DNA of 21,464 nucleotides from DASPMP01 sp035758925 (GTDB lineage: Bacteria > Gemmatimonadota > Gemmatimonadetes > Gemmatimonadales > Gemmatimonadaceae), in the NCBI GenBank assembly GCA_035758925.1, contig DASTVV010000013.1, positions 1 to 21,464 on the forward strand, written 5' to 3'. The notes beneath the pieces were generated by a model. The model made no database searches and was not told the origin of the DNA. It worked only from the letters and a program-made list of their open reading frames with translations. Each line of letters opens with the position of its first letter. Within the stretch, counting starts at the first letter, position 1. Positions 14,521 through 21,464 of this stretch are shown piece by piece. The position numbers and the translations under genes were made by a program.

Positions 14521-16271
14521 GCCGAACCAACGGCAGCCGGGTGTGGGGAGTGAGATCCGCGCTCCTGCCGCTGGCGACACTTCTCGCGCCGTTGGCCGCC
14601 ACGATCGGCTGCAGCGCATCGACGTCGCAGGGCGTCGACCGATCGGTTGGCGGCAGTGGCGTGTCATCGCGATTTGCGATGTACCCGCCGCGGGACCTCC
14701 CGAATCGCCGTCCCCTCACGCGCGCGGAGCGCAGTGGCTTCACGGAGACGTCGCGATACTCCGACGTGATGGCATTCCTGGACACGCTGCGCGCGACGTC
14801 GAAAGACATTCACGTGACGACGATGGGTCGAACGTCGCAGGGACGGGAGATCCCCGTGGTGATTCTTTCTCGCCCGCTCGTTCGCACGCCCGCGGAAGCC
14901 AAGCGCCTCAACCGGCCGATCGTGTACGTGCAGGGGAACATCCACGGCGGCGAAGTCGAGGGAAAGGAAGCCCTGCAGTCGTTGCTGCGCGACCTCGAGC
15001 GCGACCAGTACCAGAATGTCGTGGATTCCCTGGTGATCGTCGCCGCGCCGATCTACAACATCGACGGCAACGAGGCCTGGGGCCCGCAGGAGACGAACCG
15101 GAGTGAACAGAATGGACCGGCCGTCGTCGGCCAGCGTCCCAACGCGCAGGGCCTGGATCTCAATCGCGACTACATCAAGGCCGAGGCTCCGGAGACGCGC
15201 GCGTCGCTCGATTTATTGCGCGAGTGGGACCCGGATGTGCTGATCGACCTGCATACCACCGACGGCAGTTACCACGGCTACGCGCTCACGTGGGCGCCGT
15301 CCCTCAATCCGGCGGCGATGTTCAGTGGCCGGTTCACGGGCGACACGCTGCTGAACACCGTGCGACTGGAGCTCAGGCAATTCCGGCGCATCGAGACGTT
15401 TCCCTATGGGAATTTCGTCTCGCCGGACTCGGTGGAGCGCGGCTGGGTCACGTACGATCATCGCCCGCGGTTCGGCACCAACTACTACGGTCTGCGCGGC
15501 CGGATCGCGATTCTCTCGGAGGCGTATTCGCACGATCCGTTCAGGACGCGCATCGCCAGCACGTATGCGTTCGTGTCGCAGACGCTTTCCCTGCTGGCCG
15601 CCAATCGCGAAGAGATTCTCGAAGTCGGGCGCGAGGCGGATCGCCGCACCACCGCGTTCGCCAGCACCGAGCTCAGCTCGCCGCCGGTCTCGATCCGTGC
15701 ACGCATCACCCGATCGCCGCACATGGAAGACGTGCTGGTGCAGGACGTGACGCGCACCGACGATACGGTCCGCTACCAGGCCGGGATGCCGCGCGGCGTG
15801 CGGCCGGGCCGGATCCGCACGGTCAGGATGCCGGTCTACGACCGATTCGATCCCACGCTCGAGCAGGCGTTGCCCTACGCGTGGGTGATTCCCGCGGAGC
15901 AGGCGGCGCTGGTCGAGCCGCTCCGTCGCCATGGTGTCTTTCTCGAGCAAGTGGCGGATCGTCAGACCGTTCGTGCGCAGCGGTTCGCGATCGACTCGCT
16001 GGTGCAGGCCCCTCGTCCGTTCCAGGGACACCAGGAAGTCCGGCTCCTCGGCCGGTGGGAGCCGGCCGACAGCCTGACCCTCGAGCCGAACATGTACGTG
16101 GTGCGTGGCGCGCAGCCGCTGGGCATTCTCGCGCTGTATCTCCTCGAACCCCAGAGCGACGACGGTCTCGCCACCTGGAACTTTCTCGACTCGTCGCTCC
16201 GGCCGGGCGGGCGCTATCCCATCGCGCGCGTTCTGGACCGCATTCCGGGTACGCTTCGCAGACTGCGCTAG
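14517..16271 (+). CDS. Secreted M14 family zinc carboxypeptidase
   Basis: This 584-residue M14 metallopeptidase cleaves C-terminal residues from peptides, or related amide bonds. Zinc ligands are H143 and E146 in GNIHGGEVEGKE and H246 in IDLHTTDGSYHGY. N216-R217 in LDLNRDY match the substrate carboxylate-binding pair, and E335 in ILSEAYSHDP fits the catalytic Glu. About 240 residues follow the catalytic domain, probably beta-rich. The start is a GTG at 14517 overlapping the S9 peptidase stop (GTGA); it gives a hydrophobic N-terminus (LLPLATLLAPLAATIGC). Cys32 could be a lipoprotein anchor, although the lipobox (TIGC) is imperfect. The overlap implies co-translation with the S9 peptidase. Proline dehydrogenase begins 3 nt downstream. 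Confidence 0.9.
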   Translation: MSRTNGSRVWGVRSALLPLATLLAPLAATIGCSASTSQGVDRSVGGSGVSSRFAMYPPRDLPNRRPLTRAERSGFTETSRYSDVMAFLDTLRATSKDIHVTTMGRTSQGREIPVVILSRPLVRTPAEAKRLNRPIVYVQGNIHGGEVEGKEALQSLLRDLERDQYQNVVDSLVIVAAPIYNIDGNEAWGPQETNRSEQNGPAVVGQRPNAQGLDLNRDYIKAEAPETRASLDLLREWDPDVLIDLHTTDGSYHGYALTWAPSLNPAAMFSGRFTGDTLLNTVRLELRQFRRIETFPYGNFVSPDSVERGWVTYDHRPRFGTNYYGLRGRIAILSEAYSHDPFRTRIASTYAFVSQTLSLLAANREEILEVGREADRRTTAFASTELSSPPVSIRARITRSPHMEDVLVQDVTRTDDTVRYQAGMPRGVRPGRIRTVRMPVYDRFDPTLEQALPYAWVIPAEQAALVEPLRRHGVFLEQVADRQTVRAQRFAIDSLVQAPRPFQGHQEVRLLGRWEPADSLTLEPNMYVVRGAQPLGILALYLLEPQSDDGLATWNFLDSSLRPGGRYPIARVLDRIPGTLRRLR

Positions 16272-16274
16272 TCG

Positions 16275-17213
16275 ATGTTGCGGTCCGCGCTGCTCTATCT
16301 GTCGAACCAGCCACGCGTCTTTCGCTTCGTCCGGCACAACCGTCTCGCGCGAGCGTTCGCGCGCCGGTTCGTCGCGGGCGAGACGCTCTCCGACGCCCTC
16401 GAGGCCGTGCGACGCCTGAACGCGAAAGGAATCGCGGCGTCCCTGGATGAGCTGGGCGAGAGCGTCAACAGCGAGCGCGCTGCGCGCGCGACGCGCGACG
16501 CGTACCTCGAGACGCTCGACCGAATCGCCGCCGAACAGCTCGACGCAAACGTGTCAGTGAAGCTGACGGCCCTCGGTCTCGATGTCTCCGAAGCGCTCTG
16601 TGTCTCGCTCATGCAGGACCTGCTCGATCATGCGCGGCGCCTCGGCACGTTCGTCCGGATCGACATGGAAGCGAGCAATTACGTCGACGTGACGCTGCGG
16701 CTCTTCGAGGAACGCTTCTACCCGTCGTACCGGGACTACGTCGGGATCGTGCTGCAGAGCTACCTGTACCGGACGTGGGGCGACGTGCAGCGGGCCCTGG
16801 CGCTCAACTGCCGGGTGCGGCTGTGCAAGGGCGCCTACAAGGAACCGGCCACCGTCGCCTTTCCCGACAAGGCCGACGTGGACACGAACTACGTGAAGTG
16901 CCTGCACGCGCTGCTGAGCAGCGGTCGCTACCCGGGCATCGCGACGCATGACCCGGCCCTCGTCGCGGAGACCAAGCGATACGCGAAGGAGCGGGGCATC
17001 GCGTCAGCGCGGTTCGAGTTCCAGATGCTGTACGGTGTGCGCCGCGACCTCCAGGAGACGCTCGTTCGCGAGGGCTGGCGAATGCGCGTCTACGTTCCCT
17101 TCGGTACCCAGTGGTACCCATACCTGATGCGACGGCTGGCGGAACGACCGGCCAACGTCGCGTTCATGACCGGTAATATCGTGCGCGAGGCACTCTCGCG
17201 GCGACGCAGCTGA
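16275..17213 (+). CDS. Proline dehydrogenase (monofunctional)
   Basis: This FAD enzyme oxidises proline to delta-1-pyrroline-5-carboxylate and passes electrons to the membrane quinones. The 312-residue product is the compact monofunctional form, with no PutA-type aldehyde dehydrogenase domain. Seen in order: SVKLTALG (94-101), RIDMEAS (128-134), VLQSYLYR (159-166), VRLCKGAY (181-188), ATHD (223-226), EFQMLYGVR (248-256) and the substrate-binding helix YVPFGTQWYPYLMRRLAERPAN (273-294), whose Arg pair binds the proline carboxylate. It starts 3 nt after the M14 peptidase stop and is probably in the same transcript, which fits use of proline from peptide breakdown. No P5C dehydrogenase is in the window. 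Confidence 0.95.
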   Translation: MLRSALLYLSNQPRVFRFVRHNRLARAFARRFVAGETLSDALEAVRRLNAKGIAASLDELGESVNSERAARATRDAYLETLDRIAAEQLDANVSVKLTALGLDVSEALCVSLMQDLLDHARRLGTFVRIDMEASNYVDVTLRLFEERFYPSYRDYVGIVLQSYLYRTWGDVQRALALNCRVRLCKGAYKEPATVAFPDKADVDTNYVKCLHALLSSGRYPGIATHDPALVAETKRYAKERGIASARFEFQMLYGVRRDLQETLVREGWRMRVYVPFGTQWYPYLMRRLAERPANVAFMTGNIVREALSRRRS

Positions 17214-17263
17214 TAGGCGAGCTTCTCCAGCGCGTTCTCGCATGTCACATCAGCCCATCATCC

Positions 17264-17665
17264 GTGGCCCAGTTCCGGCAGCCGGATTTCAGCAGAGGCG
17301 ATCCGAACACCCTCGGCGGATACATGGCGGTGCACGATCGTCCTGCGGCGTTCGAGGGATCGGACGGATTCTCGTACAGCGTGGAGATCCTGGCTGACGA
17401 AAACCGCGCGTTCGAGGAGCGCTGGGGCGGATACCTCTTCTTCGTGAAGTGGGCGCGTATCGGCGCCAGCGCCCCCGAGGGCCACCTGGAGTCCGACGTT
17501 CTCGCCCGGGGCGCCACCGAGAGTGAAGCGCGGGAACGCGTCGGAGCCATGACGCTGAGTGAGGTGAAGCAGGTGCTGGATCAGCTCATCGCCCTCTCGC
17601 CCGCCGGCGCGCCGAAGCGCAAATGGTGGGACGCCATGCGCGCCGACGACGAGAGCGAGACGTGA
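17264..17665 (+). CDS. Unknown conserved-looking protein (133 aa) coupled to rsgA
   Basis: I do not recognise this family. The 133-residue protein is soluble, with no signal or membrane segment. It has an aromatic/beta-rich middle (FSYSVEILADENRAFEERW, then GGYLFFVKWARIGASAPEG), a helical ESDVLARGATESEARERVGAMTLSEVKQVLDQLI stretch and a short charged tail (KRKWWDAMRADDESET). The pattern suggests a small alpha/beta domain. No in-frame ATG exists upstream, so GTG at 17264 is the start; ATG at 17324 would shorten it by 20 residues. No Shine-Dalgarno is clear. Its stop lies just before rsgA, and an rsgA GTG alternative overlaps it by 4 nt, so co-transcription with rsgA is likely. A ribosome-related role is only a guess from position. 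Confidence 0.7.
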   Translation: MAQFRQPDFSRGDPNTLGGYMAVHDRPAAFEGSDGFSYSVEILADENRAFEERWGGYLFFVKWARIGASAPEGHLESDVLARGATESEARERVGAMTLSEVKQVLDQLIALSPAGAPKRKWWDAMRADDESET

Positions 17666-17682
17666 CCGGGGGGCACCCGACC

Positions 17683-18642
17683 ATGGGCATCGTCACGAGC
17701 GGCACGGGCGGCGTGTGGCGTGTCCTGGCCGACGATGGCCAGGAATACGAGGCAGTGCTGCGCGGCCGGCTCAAGAAATCGGAGGCCGGCCGCCGCGCAG
17801 ATGGAAGTCTCCGCCGCGATACCGTCGCGGCCGCGGCGGAAACCCTGAAGCTGGCGGTCGGCGACCGCGTGCGTCTCGAGCGCGACACGCGCGAGCACGC
17901 CTGGGCCATCGGCGAGATCATGCCCCGGAAATCGCGGCTGGCGCGTCGCGCGCCGGGGGGTGGCAAAGGAGAGCGCGTGCTGGCGGCGAACGTCGACCAG
18001 GTGATCGTCATGTTCGCCGCCGCGAAGCCGGAGCCGCATCCCCGAATGCTGGATCGCTTTCTGGTGATTGCCGAGGCCAACGATCTCGCGGCGCGAATCA
18101 TCATCAACAAAGTGGAGCTCGTTGGTGACCGTGCCGCGCGCGAGCGTTTCGCGGACTACGAGCGCGCGGGATACGACGTGCATTTCACCAGCGTCAAACA
18201 GCACATCGGCCTGGACGCCATTCAGAAGACGCTGGCCGGCAGGATCTCCGTGGTGAGCGGTCCATCCGGCGTGGGCAAGTCCTCGTTGCTCAACGCGCTG
18301 TTCCCGGGCCTTGGCTTGCGCGTAAGCGAGATCAGCGAGTCGGTGAACAAGGGCAAGCACACCACGGTCGGCGCGTTCCTGCATCCGCTGCCCGAGGACG
18401 TGGGCGGAGCGGTGGTGGATACACCGGGCCTCCGCGAGATCGGCATGTGGGAGCTGCCGGTCGAGGAGCTGGACCTCTGCTTTCCGGAGCTTCGTGCCCT
18501 GCGCGACGAGTGCCGCTTTGCGGACTGCTCGCACATCGCGGAACCCGGATGTGCGGTGCGGGAGGCCGTCGAGCATGGGACGGTCAGTCGCGCGCGGTAC
18601 GAGAGCTACGTAAAGCTCCGCTCGGAAATCGAGGCGGAGTAG
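17683..18642 (+). CDS. rsgA: Small-subunit-dependent ribosome biogenesis GTPase RsgA
   Basis: RsgA is the circularly permuted GTPase that checks late 30S maturation at the decoding centre. The 319-residue product has the N-terminal OB fold (TSGTGGVWRV to VGDRV), then G4 NKVE (142-145), G1 GPSGVGKSS (193-201), G2 KHTT (225-228) and G3 DTPG (246-249) in the permuted order. The C-terminal zinc site is C277, C282, H284 and C290 (ECRFADCSHIAEPGC). G4 reads NKVE rather than the usual NKxD. The OB fold carries a charged insertion around 30-55 (KKSEAGRRADGSLRRD). ATG at 17683 follows a GGGGGG tract at good spacing; GTG at 17662 overlaps the upstream stop and would add seven residues. Confidence 0.94.
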   Translation: MGIVTSGTGGVWRVLADDGQEYEAVLRGRLKKSEAGRRADGSLRRDTVAAAAETLKLAVGDRVRLERDTREHAWAIGEIMPRKSRLARRAPGGGKGERVLAANVDQVIVMFAAAKPEPHPRMLDRFLVIAEANDLAARIIINKVELVGDRAARERFADYERAGYDVHFTSVKQHIGLDAIQKTLAGRISVVSGPSGVGKSSLLNALFPGLGLRVSEISESVNKGKHTTVGAFLHPLPEDVGGAVVDTPGLREIGMWELPVEELDLCFPELRALRDECRFADCSHIAEPGCAVREAVEHGTVSRARYESYVKLRSEIEAE

Positions 18643-18655
18643 ACAGCAACCAAAA

Positions 18656-18694
18656 CCCTCGGACGGGTATCTAATACCCGGATCCAACCGAGGG
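18656..18694 (+). promoter_or_regulatory. Nested hairpin covering the ribosome site of the TPR gene
   Basis: CCCTCGG (18656-18662) pairs with CCGAGGG (18688-18694). Inside it CGGGTAT (18664-18670) pairs with ATACCCG (18674-18680) around a CTA loop. The right outer arm contains GAGGG, the only Shine-Dalgarno-like sequence before ATG 18699, so the fold would hide the ribosome site. No T-run follows, so a pure terminator is less likely. It fills nearly the whole gap between rsgA and the TPR gene. Confidence 0.55.
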
Positions 18695-18698
18695 CCCC

Positions 18699-19658
18699 AT
18701 GATCCGCCTCGCCGTTCTTCTGGCGCTCCCACTCGCGCTCGCGGCACAGCAGCCGCAGAGCGCCCTCACCACCGAACAACTCATCAACCTGCGGCGCTTC
18801 GAAGAAGCCAAGGCGGCCATCGACGCGATGCTTGGCCGCAACAAGGAGGACGCTCACGCGATGTTCCTGATGGGAAGACTGCTCTATGCGGACGGCAATT
18901 CGGGCCAGGCGGTGGACTGGTTCGAAAAGGCGGTGAAGCGCGACGAGCCGAATGCCACATACCACACGTGGCTGGGCAATGCCCTCGGTGACGAGGCGCA
19001 GAAGGCGAGCAAGATCCGCCAGCCATTCCTTGCGCGGCGCGTGAAGAGCGAATTCGAGCGGGCCGTCCAGCTGGATTCCACGCTCGTGGACCCGCGCGAA
19101 GGCCTCGTTGGCTTCTACAGCATGGCGCCGGGCTTCATGGGCGGCAGCATGGAGAAGGCGCGCGAGCAGGCGAACGCGATCACGAAGCTCAATCCCATTC
19201 GGGGCCACCTGCAACTGGCCCGAGTCGCCGAACGAACCAAGGACAGCGTCACCGCGGAACGTGAGTACAAAGCGGTCGTGACCACATATCCGGACAGCAC
19301 GGTGGGGTATTACTCGCTGGGTAATTTCTATCGCACCCAGCGCCGCTGGACCGAGGCTTTCGCCACGTTCGAGCTACTGATGAAAGCGAAGCCGGACGAG
19401 CTGGCCGTGCATCTCACCTGGGCGGGCACCGCGGCGCAAAGCGGCACGAACCTCGAGCGTGGTGAACGCGAAGCGAAGTATTACCTGGAGAACGCGAAGG
19501 ACTCGCCGGCGGCGAACGTGTCCAACGCGCACTGGCGACTGGGCCAGATCTACGAGCAAACAGGGCGCAAGGAGCTGGCCCGCACCGAATACACCGAGGC
19601 GCTGAAGCTCAACCCGCGGAACCAGAACGCGAAGAAGTCCCTCGATGCGCTGAAGTAG
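18699..19658 (+). CDS. Secreted tetratricopeptide-repeat protein
   Basis: A 319-residue exported TPR protein. Residues 1-17 (MIRLAVLLALPLALAAQ) are a signal peptide with likely cleavage near Ala-Ala-Gln, giving a periplasmic product. Helical TPR units then run to the C-terminus. Recognisable pieces are NLRRFEEAKAAIDAMLGRN, AHAMFLMGRLLYADGNSGQA, TVGYYSLGNFYRTQRRWTEA, ANVSNAHWRLGQIYEQTGRK and ARTEYTEALKLNPRNQNAKK, the last close to TPR consensus. No enzymatic domain is present, so it is probably a scaffold or assembly factor; the partner is unknown. The start is fixed by the signal peptide and by GAGGG 4 nt upstream of the ATG. It converges with the GntR gene with 4 nt between stop codons. Confidence 0.88.
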   Translation: MIRLAVLLALPLALAAQQPQSALTTEQLINLRRFEEAKAAIDAMLGRNKEDAHAMFLMGRLLYADGNSGQAVDWFEKAVKRDEPNATYHTWLGNALGDEAQKASKIRQPFLARRVKSEFERAVQLDSTLVDPREGLVGFYSMAPGFMGGSMEKAREQANAITKLNPIRGHLQLARVAERTKDSVTAEREYKAVVTTYPDSTVGYYSLGNFYRTQRRWTEAFATFELLMKAKPDELAVHLTWAGTAAQSGTNLERGEREAKYYLENAKDSPAANVSNAHWRLGQIYEQTGRKELARTEYTEALKLNPRNQNAKKSLDALK

Positions 19659-19662
19659 ACGT

Positions 19663-20409
19663 CTACCAGCTCCCTCGCTCGCCAGCAACCTCGATCACCT
19701 TGGCTAGGCGCGCGGCGGCGTGGCTCCAGTTCAGCTCCACCGCGCCCTGAGCGTCTGCTTCGCGCCCTTCCTCGATCGCGTCGATGAGCGTCTCGTGCTC
19801 ATCGACGGATGACTTGATGTCGCCGGTGAGCATGCTGATGTACATCCGGATGTAGCGTTCGGCCTGCGGTTTCACGGCGTCGTGCAGGGCCAGGAGCCGT
19901 GGTCCAACGCCCGCCTGCACGATGCGGCGGTGGAGGCGCTCGTCCGCGTCGTAGAGCCGGCCGTGGTCCACCGGCGTCGCGCGACCCGCGCGCGCGAACT
20001 CCTGGTTGAGCACGCGGAGCTCCCTGGCGAGACCGCGTCGCTCGATGGGATCGAGCGCCGCGGCGCGTCGCGCACCGATGCCTTCGAGGGCCCCCACGAC
20101 GTCGAGCAGCTCGTGTACGTCGTCGCGCGTGAGCGGCGCGACGGTCAGTCGCGACTGTTGCGCTCCGGGCGCGCCGATCACGAATCCCTCCTGCTGGAGG
20201 CGCTGCAGCGCCTCCCGCACCGGCGTCCGGCTGACGCCGAGCCGGGCAGCGATCTCGGTTTCGACGATGCGGCTGCCCGGGGCGAGGGAGCCCTGGACAA
20301 TCAGATCGCGGAGCCGGGCGTAGACCTGATCGGGACGCGAGCCATGGGGCGCGCTCGCGAGTGACCCGGGCGTCCGGGCGGTGGGCTTCCGGCGAGGTCG
20401 GGCGGGCAT
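19663..20409 (-). CDS. GntR-family transcriptional regulator, FCD (FadR) subfamily
   Basis: A 248-residue ligand-responsive DNA-binding protein. The N-terminal winged helix reads QVYARLRDLIVQG then RIVETEIAARLGVSRTPVREA (~28-68), the GntR hallmark. The C-terminal FCD effector domain (~95-240) shows a likely metal site: D156 and H160 (DADERLHR), H205 (DEHETLIDAIEEG) and H230 (NWSHAAARL). Such domains usually bind small carboxylates or amino acids at the metal. The divergent neighbour is an amino-acid permease, so it probably represses that gene and itself, with an amino acid or its breakdown product as signal. The ATG at 20409 gives a basic N-terminal tail of ~25 residues. The frame is open further upstream, but that part is antisense to the permease. 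A -10 box lies 7 nt upstream and there is no ribosome site, suggesting a leaderless mRNA. Confidence 0.9.
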   Translation of the reverse strand: MPARPRRKPTARTPGSLASAPHGSRPDQVYARLRDLIVQGSLAPGSRIVETEIAARLGVSRTPVREALQRLQQEGFVIGAPGAQQSRLTVAPLTRDDVHELLDVVGALEGIGARRAAALDPIERRGLARELRVLNQEFARAGRATPVDHGRLYDADERLHRRIVQAGVGPRLLALHDAVKPQAERYIRMYISMLTGDIKSSVDEHETLIDAIEEGREADAQGAVELNWSHAAARLAKVIEVAGERGSW

Positions 20410-20416
20410 ACGTCGA

Positions 20417-20422
20417 AGTATA
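20417..20422 (-). promoter_or_regulatory. Candidate -10 box of the gntR-type gene (leaderless geometry)
   Basis: TATACT on the minus strand is followed by 7 nt and then the ATG at 20409, placing the expected transcript start on the start codon. No good -35 box at 16-18 bp is seen; TTGGAG (20444-20449) is too far at 21 bp. Confidence 0.45.
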
Positions 20423-20451
20423 CCGGTCTGAGCGACGGCGCGCCTCCAATC

Positions 20452-20479
20452 TTGCGCGCCACATCGCCAGCCATATATT
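20452..20479 (+). promoter_or_regulatory. Candidate promoter of the APC permease gene
   Basis: TTGCGC (20452-20457), a 16-bp spacer and TATATT (20474-20479) form a sigma70-like pair in a locally AT-rich stretch. Transcription would start near 20486, just before the TGTATACA palindrome, leaving a leader of about 35 nt. Confidence 0.5.
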
Positions 20480-20488
20480 CGCCGGTTC

Positions 20489-20496
20489 TGTATACA
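20489..20496. promoter_or_regulatory. Candidate GntR/FCD operator (TGTATACA)
   Basis: TGTATACA is a perfect palindrome of the TNGTATACNA type favoured by several FCD-subfamily GntR regulators. It lies between the divergent regulator and permease, immediately after the predicted permease transcription start, where bound repressor would block initiation or early elongation. Confidence 0.5.
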
Positions 20497-20521
20497 AACA
20501 CACATACAAATTATCATACAA
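20491..20521 (+). repeat. Three direct repeats (YATACAA) at 12-bp spacing
   Basis: TATACAA (20491-20497), CATACAA (20503-20509) and CATACAA (20515-20521) recur at an exact 12-bp period. The first overlaps the TGTATACA palindrome, and the last ends on the A of the permease ATG. They could be regulator half-sites. Confidence 0.55.
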
Positions 20522-21464
20522 TGCACCGGAAGCCGCTCGCCCAGCTCGTGGCCGATTCCGAGGCCGGCCATCTCCGTCGCGTCATCGGTCCCGGCGGGCT
20601 TGTCCTGCTCGGGATCGGCGCGGTCATCGGGGCCGGCATTTTCGTGTACACCGGCACCGTGGCGGCACAGAACGCCGGGCCCGGCCTCATTCTCTCCATG
20701 ATCCTGGCCGGCTTCGTTTGCGCGCTCGCGGGTCTGTGCTACGCCGAGCTGGCCAGCATGATTCCAGTCGCCGGATCGGCGTACACCTACGCGTACGCAA
20801 CGCTTGGCGAGCTGGCCGCCTGGATCATCGGGTGGGACCTCGTGCTCGAGTACGCGCTCTCGTCCGCTTCCGTCGCGCTCGGCTGGGGCGCAACCGCGGT
20901 GTCGGTGCTCGAGGAGCTGGGAATCTCCGTCCCGGCCCGCTTCACGTCGCCGCCGACGAATCTGCCGGCTGCGTTCGTGGTTCTCGTCATCACGGCACTC
21001 CTCGTCGTCGGCGTGAAGGAGTCCGCGCGGACCAACACGATCATCGTGATCATCAAGCTCGGCGTGCTGGCTGTCTTCATCGCCGTCGGGAGCTTTTTCG
21101 TGAAGCCCGACCTGTGGCATCCCCTGGTGCCGCCGAACACCGGCACATTCGGGGAGTTCGGCTGGAGCGGGATTCTCCGTGGCGGCGGCATCATCTTCTT
21201 CGCCTACATCGGATTCGACGCCGTCTCGACAGCGGCGCAGGAAGCCCGCGATCCGCAACGCGACATGCCGCGCGGAATCATCGGCTCGCTGCTGATCTGC
21301 ACCGTGCTCTACGTCCTGGTGTCAGGCGTGATGGTGGGGCTGGTGCCGTATCAGCAGCTGGGCGTGCCCGCGCCGATGGCGCTGGCGGTCGACGCCGCGC
21401 GGGTGAAGGCGGTCGGCTCTTCGTGGCAGCCGATCGTCGACGTTCTACCCTTCATCGTGAAGTT
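20521..21464 (+). CDS. APC-family amino-acid permease (3' truncated by window end)
   Basis: The first 314 residues of an amino acid-polyamine-organocation transporter, resembling the cationic amino acid transporter (CAT/YfnA) branch. Transmembrane segment 1 carries LLGIGAVIGAGIFVYTG, the unwound-helix substrate-binding motif (GAGIF). Further membrane segments include LILSMILAGFVCALAGLCYAEL, ELAAWIIGWDLVLEYALSSA, FVVLVITALLVVGV, IIKLGVLAVFIAVGSFF and the TM6-type GGGIIFFAYIGFDAVSTAAQEARDPQRDMP, typical of the family. A cytoplasmic N-tail of about 20 residues precedes TM1. No stop occurs before the window end, so roughly the last third is missing. The ATG at 20521 lacks a Shine-Dalgarno sequence; the preceding AT-rich stretch holds the operator and 12-bp repeats. 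Divergence from the GntR/FCD regulator suggests substrate-responsive control. The exact substrate is not determinable. Confidence 0.92.
   Translation, partial: MHRKPLAQLVADSEAGHLRRVIGPGGLVLLGIGAVIGAGIFVYTGTVAAQNAGPGLILSMILAGFVCALAGLCYAELASMIPVAGSAYTYAYATLGELAAWIIGWDLVLEYALSSASVALGWGATAVSVLEELGISVPARFTSPPTNLPAAFVVLVITALLVVGVKESARTNTIIVIIKLGVLAVFIAVGSFFVKPDLWHPLVPPNTGTFGEFGWSGILRGGGIIFFAYIGFDAVSTAAQEARDPQRDMPRGIIGSLLICTVLYVLVSGVMVGLVPYQQLGVPAPMALAVDAARVKAVGSSWQPIVDVLPFIVK

Noticed and set aside
18665..18680. GGGTATCTAAT resembles a universal 16S rRNA segment
   Set aside because: Only about 11 nt match, it is part of a local palindrome, and no flanking rRNA sequence is present.
20410..21258. 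Open extension of the gntR-type frame upstream, antisense to the permease
   Set aside because: It lies opposite a permease with clear transmembrane and APC motifs, and the regulator has a normal start at 20409.

Overview
The window is GC-rich, gene-dense bacterial chromosome with short intergenic gaps. It most likely comes from a Gemmatimonadota-type soil or sediment bacterium. The grounds are the overall codon style, secreted proteins whose signal peptides end in Ala-Gln-Gln (the S9 peptidase and the TPR protein), and the mix of secreted peptidases and housekeeping genes. This is an inference from style, not from a marker gene. I see no rRNA, tRNA, CRISPR array, phage or insertion sequence.

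Layout. (1) 2-658: 3' end of a GH9 glycosidase. (2) 655-3283, minus strand: an apparent operon of an alkaline-phosphatase-superfamily phosphodiesterase, an 83-residue unknown protein and queG. (3) 3334-5682, plus strand: an abutting pair of a LOG-family protein and a deoxyhypusine-synthase-family enzyme, both with unusual basic N-terminal tails, closed by a repeat-built hairpin terminator (5685-5766). (4) 5745-6557, minus: an MBL-fold hydrolase whose last codons lie inside that repeat. (5) 6680-7168, plus: greA behind a promoter and a terminator-like leader hairpin. (6) 7172-8662, minus: glpD. (7) 8722-18642, plus: a long co-directional run of fadI-fadJ (beta-oxidation), a DPP-IV-like S9 peptidase, an M14 carboxypeptidase, proline dehydrogenase, an unknown 133-residue protein and rsgA, with several 4-nt stop/start overlaps. 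(8) 18699-19658: a secreted TPR protein behind a nested hairpin that can pair with its ribosome binding site. (9) 19663-20409, minus: a GntR/FCD regulator, divergent from an APC-family amino-acid permease (20521 to the window end) across an AT-rich control region with a palindromic operator candidate.

Functional picture. glpD plus fadIJ fit catabolism of glycerol and fatty acids. The S9/M14 peptidases followed by proline dehydrogenase fit breakdown of proline-rich peptides and oxidation of the released proline. The regulator/permease pair fits controlled amino-acid uptake. The most unusual items are the LOG-DHS pair with basic tails, the octamer-repeat terminator, the greA leader hairpin (reminiscent of E. 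coli GraL), the SD-pairing hairpin before the TPR gene, and a recurring leaderless start geometry (a TANNNT box 7-8 nt before the start codon) at three operon-leading genes.
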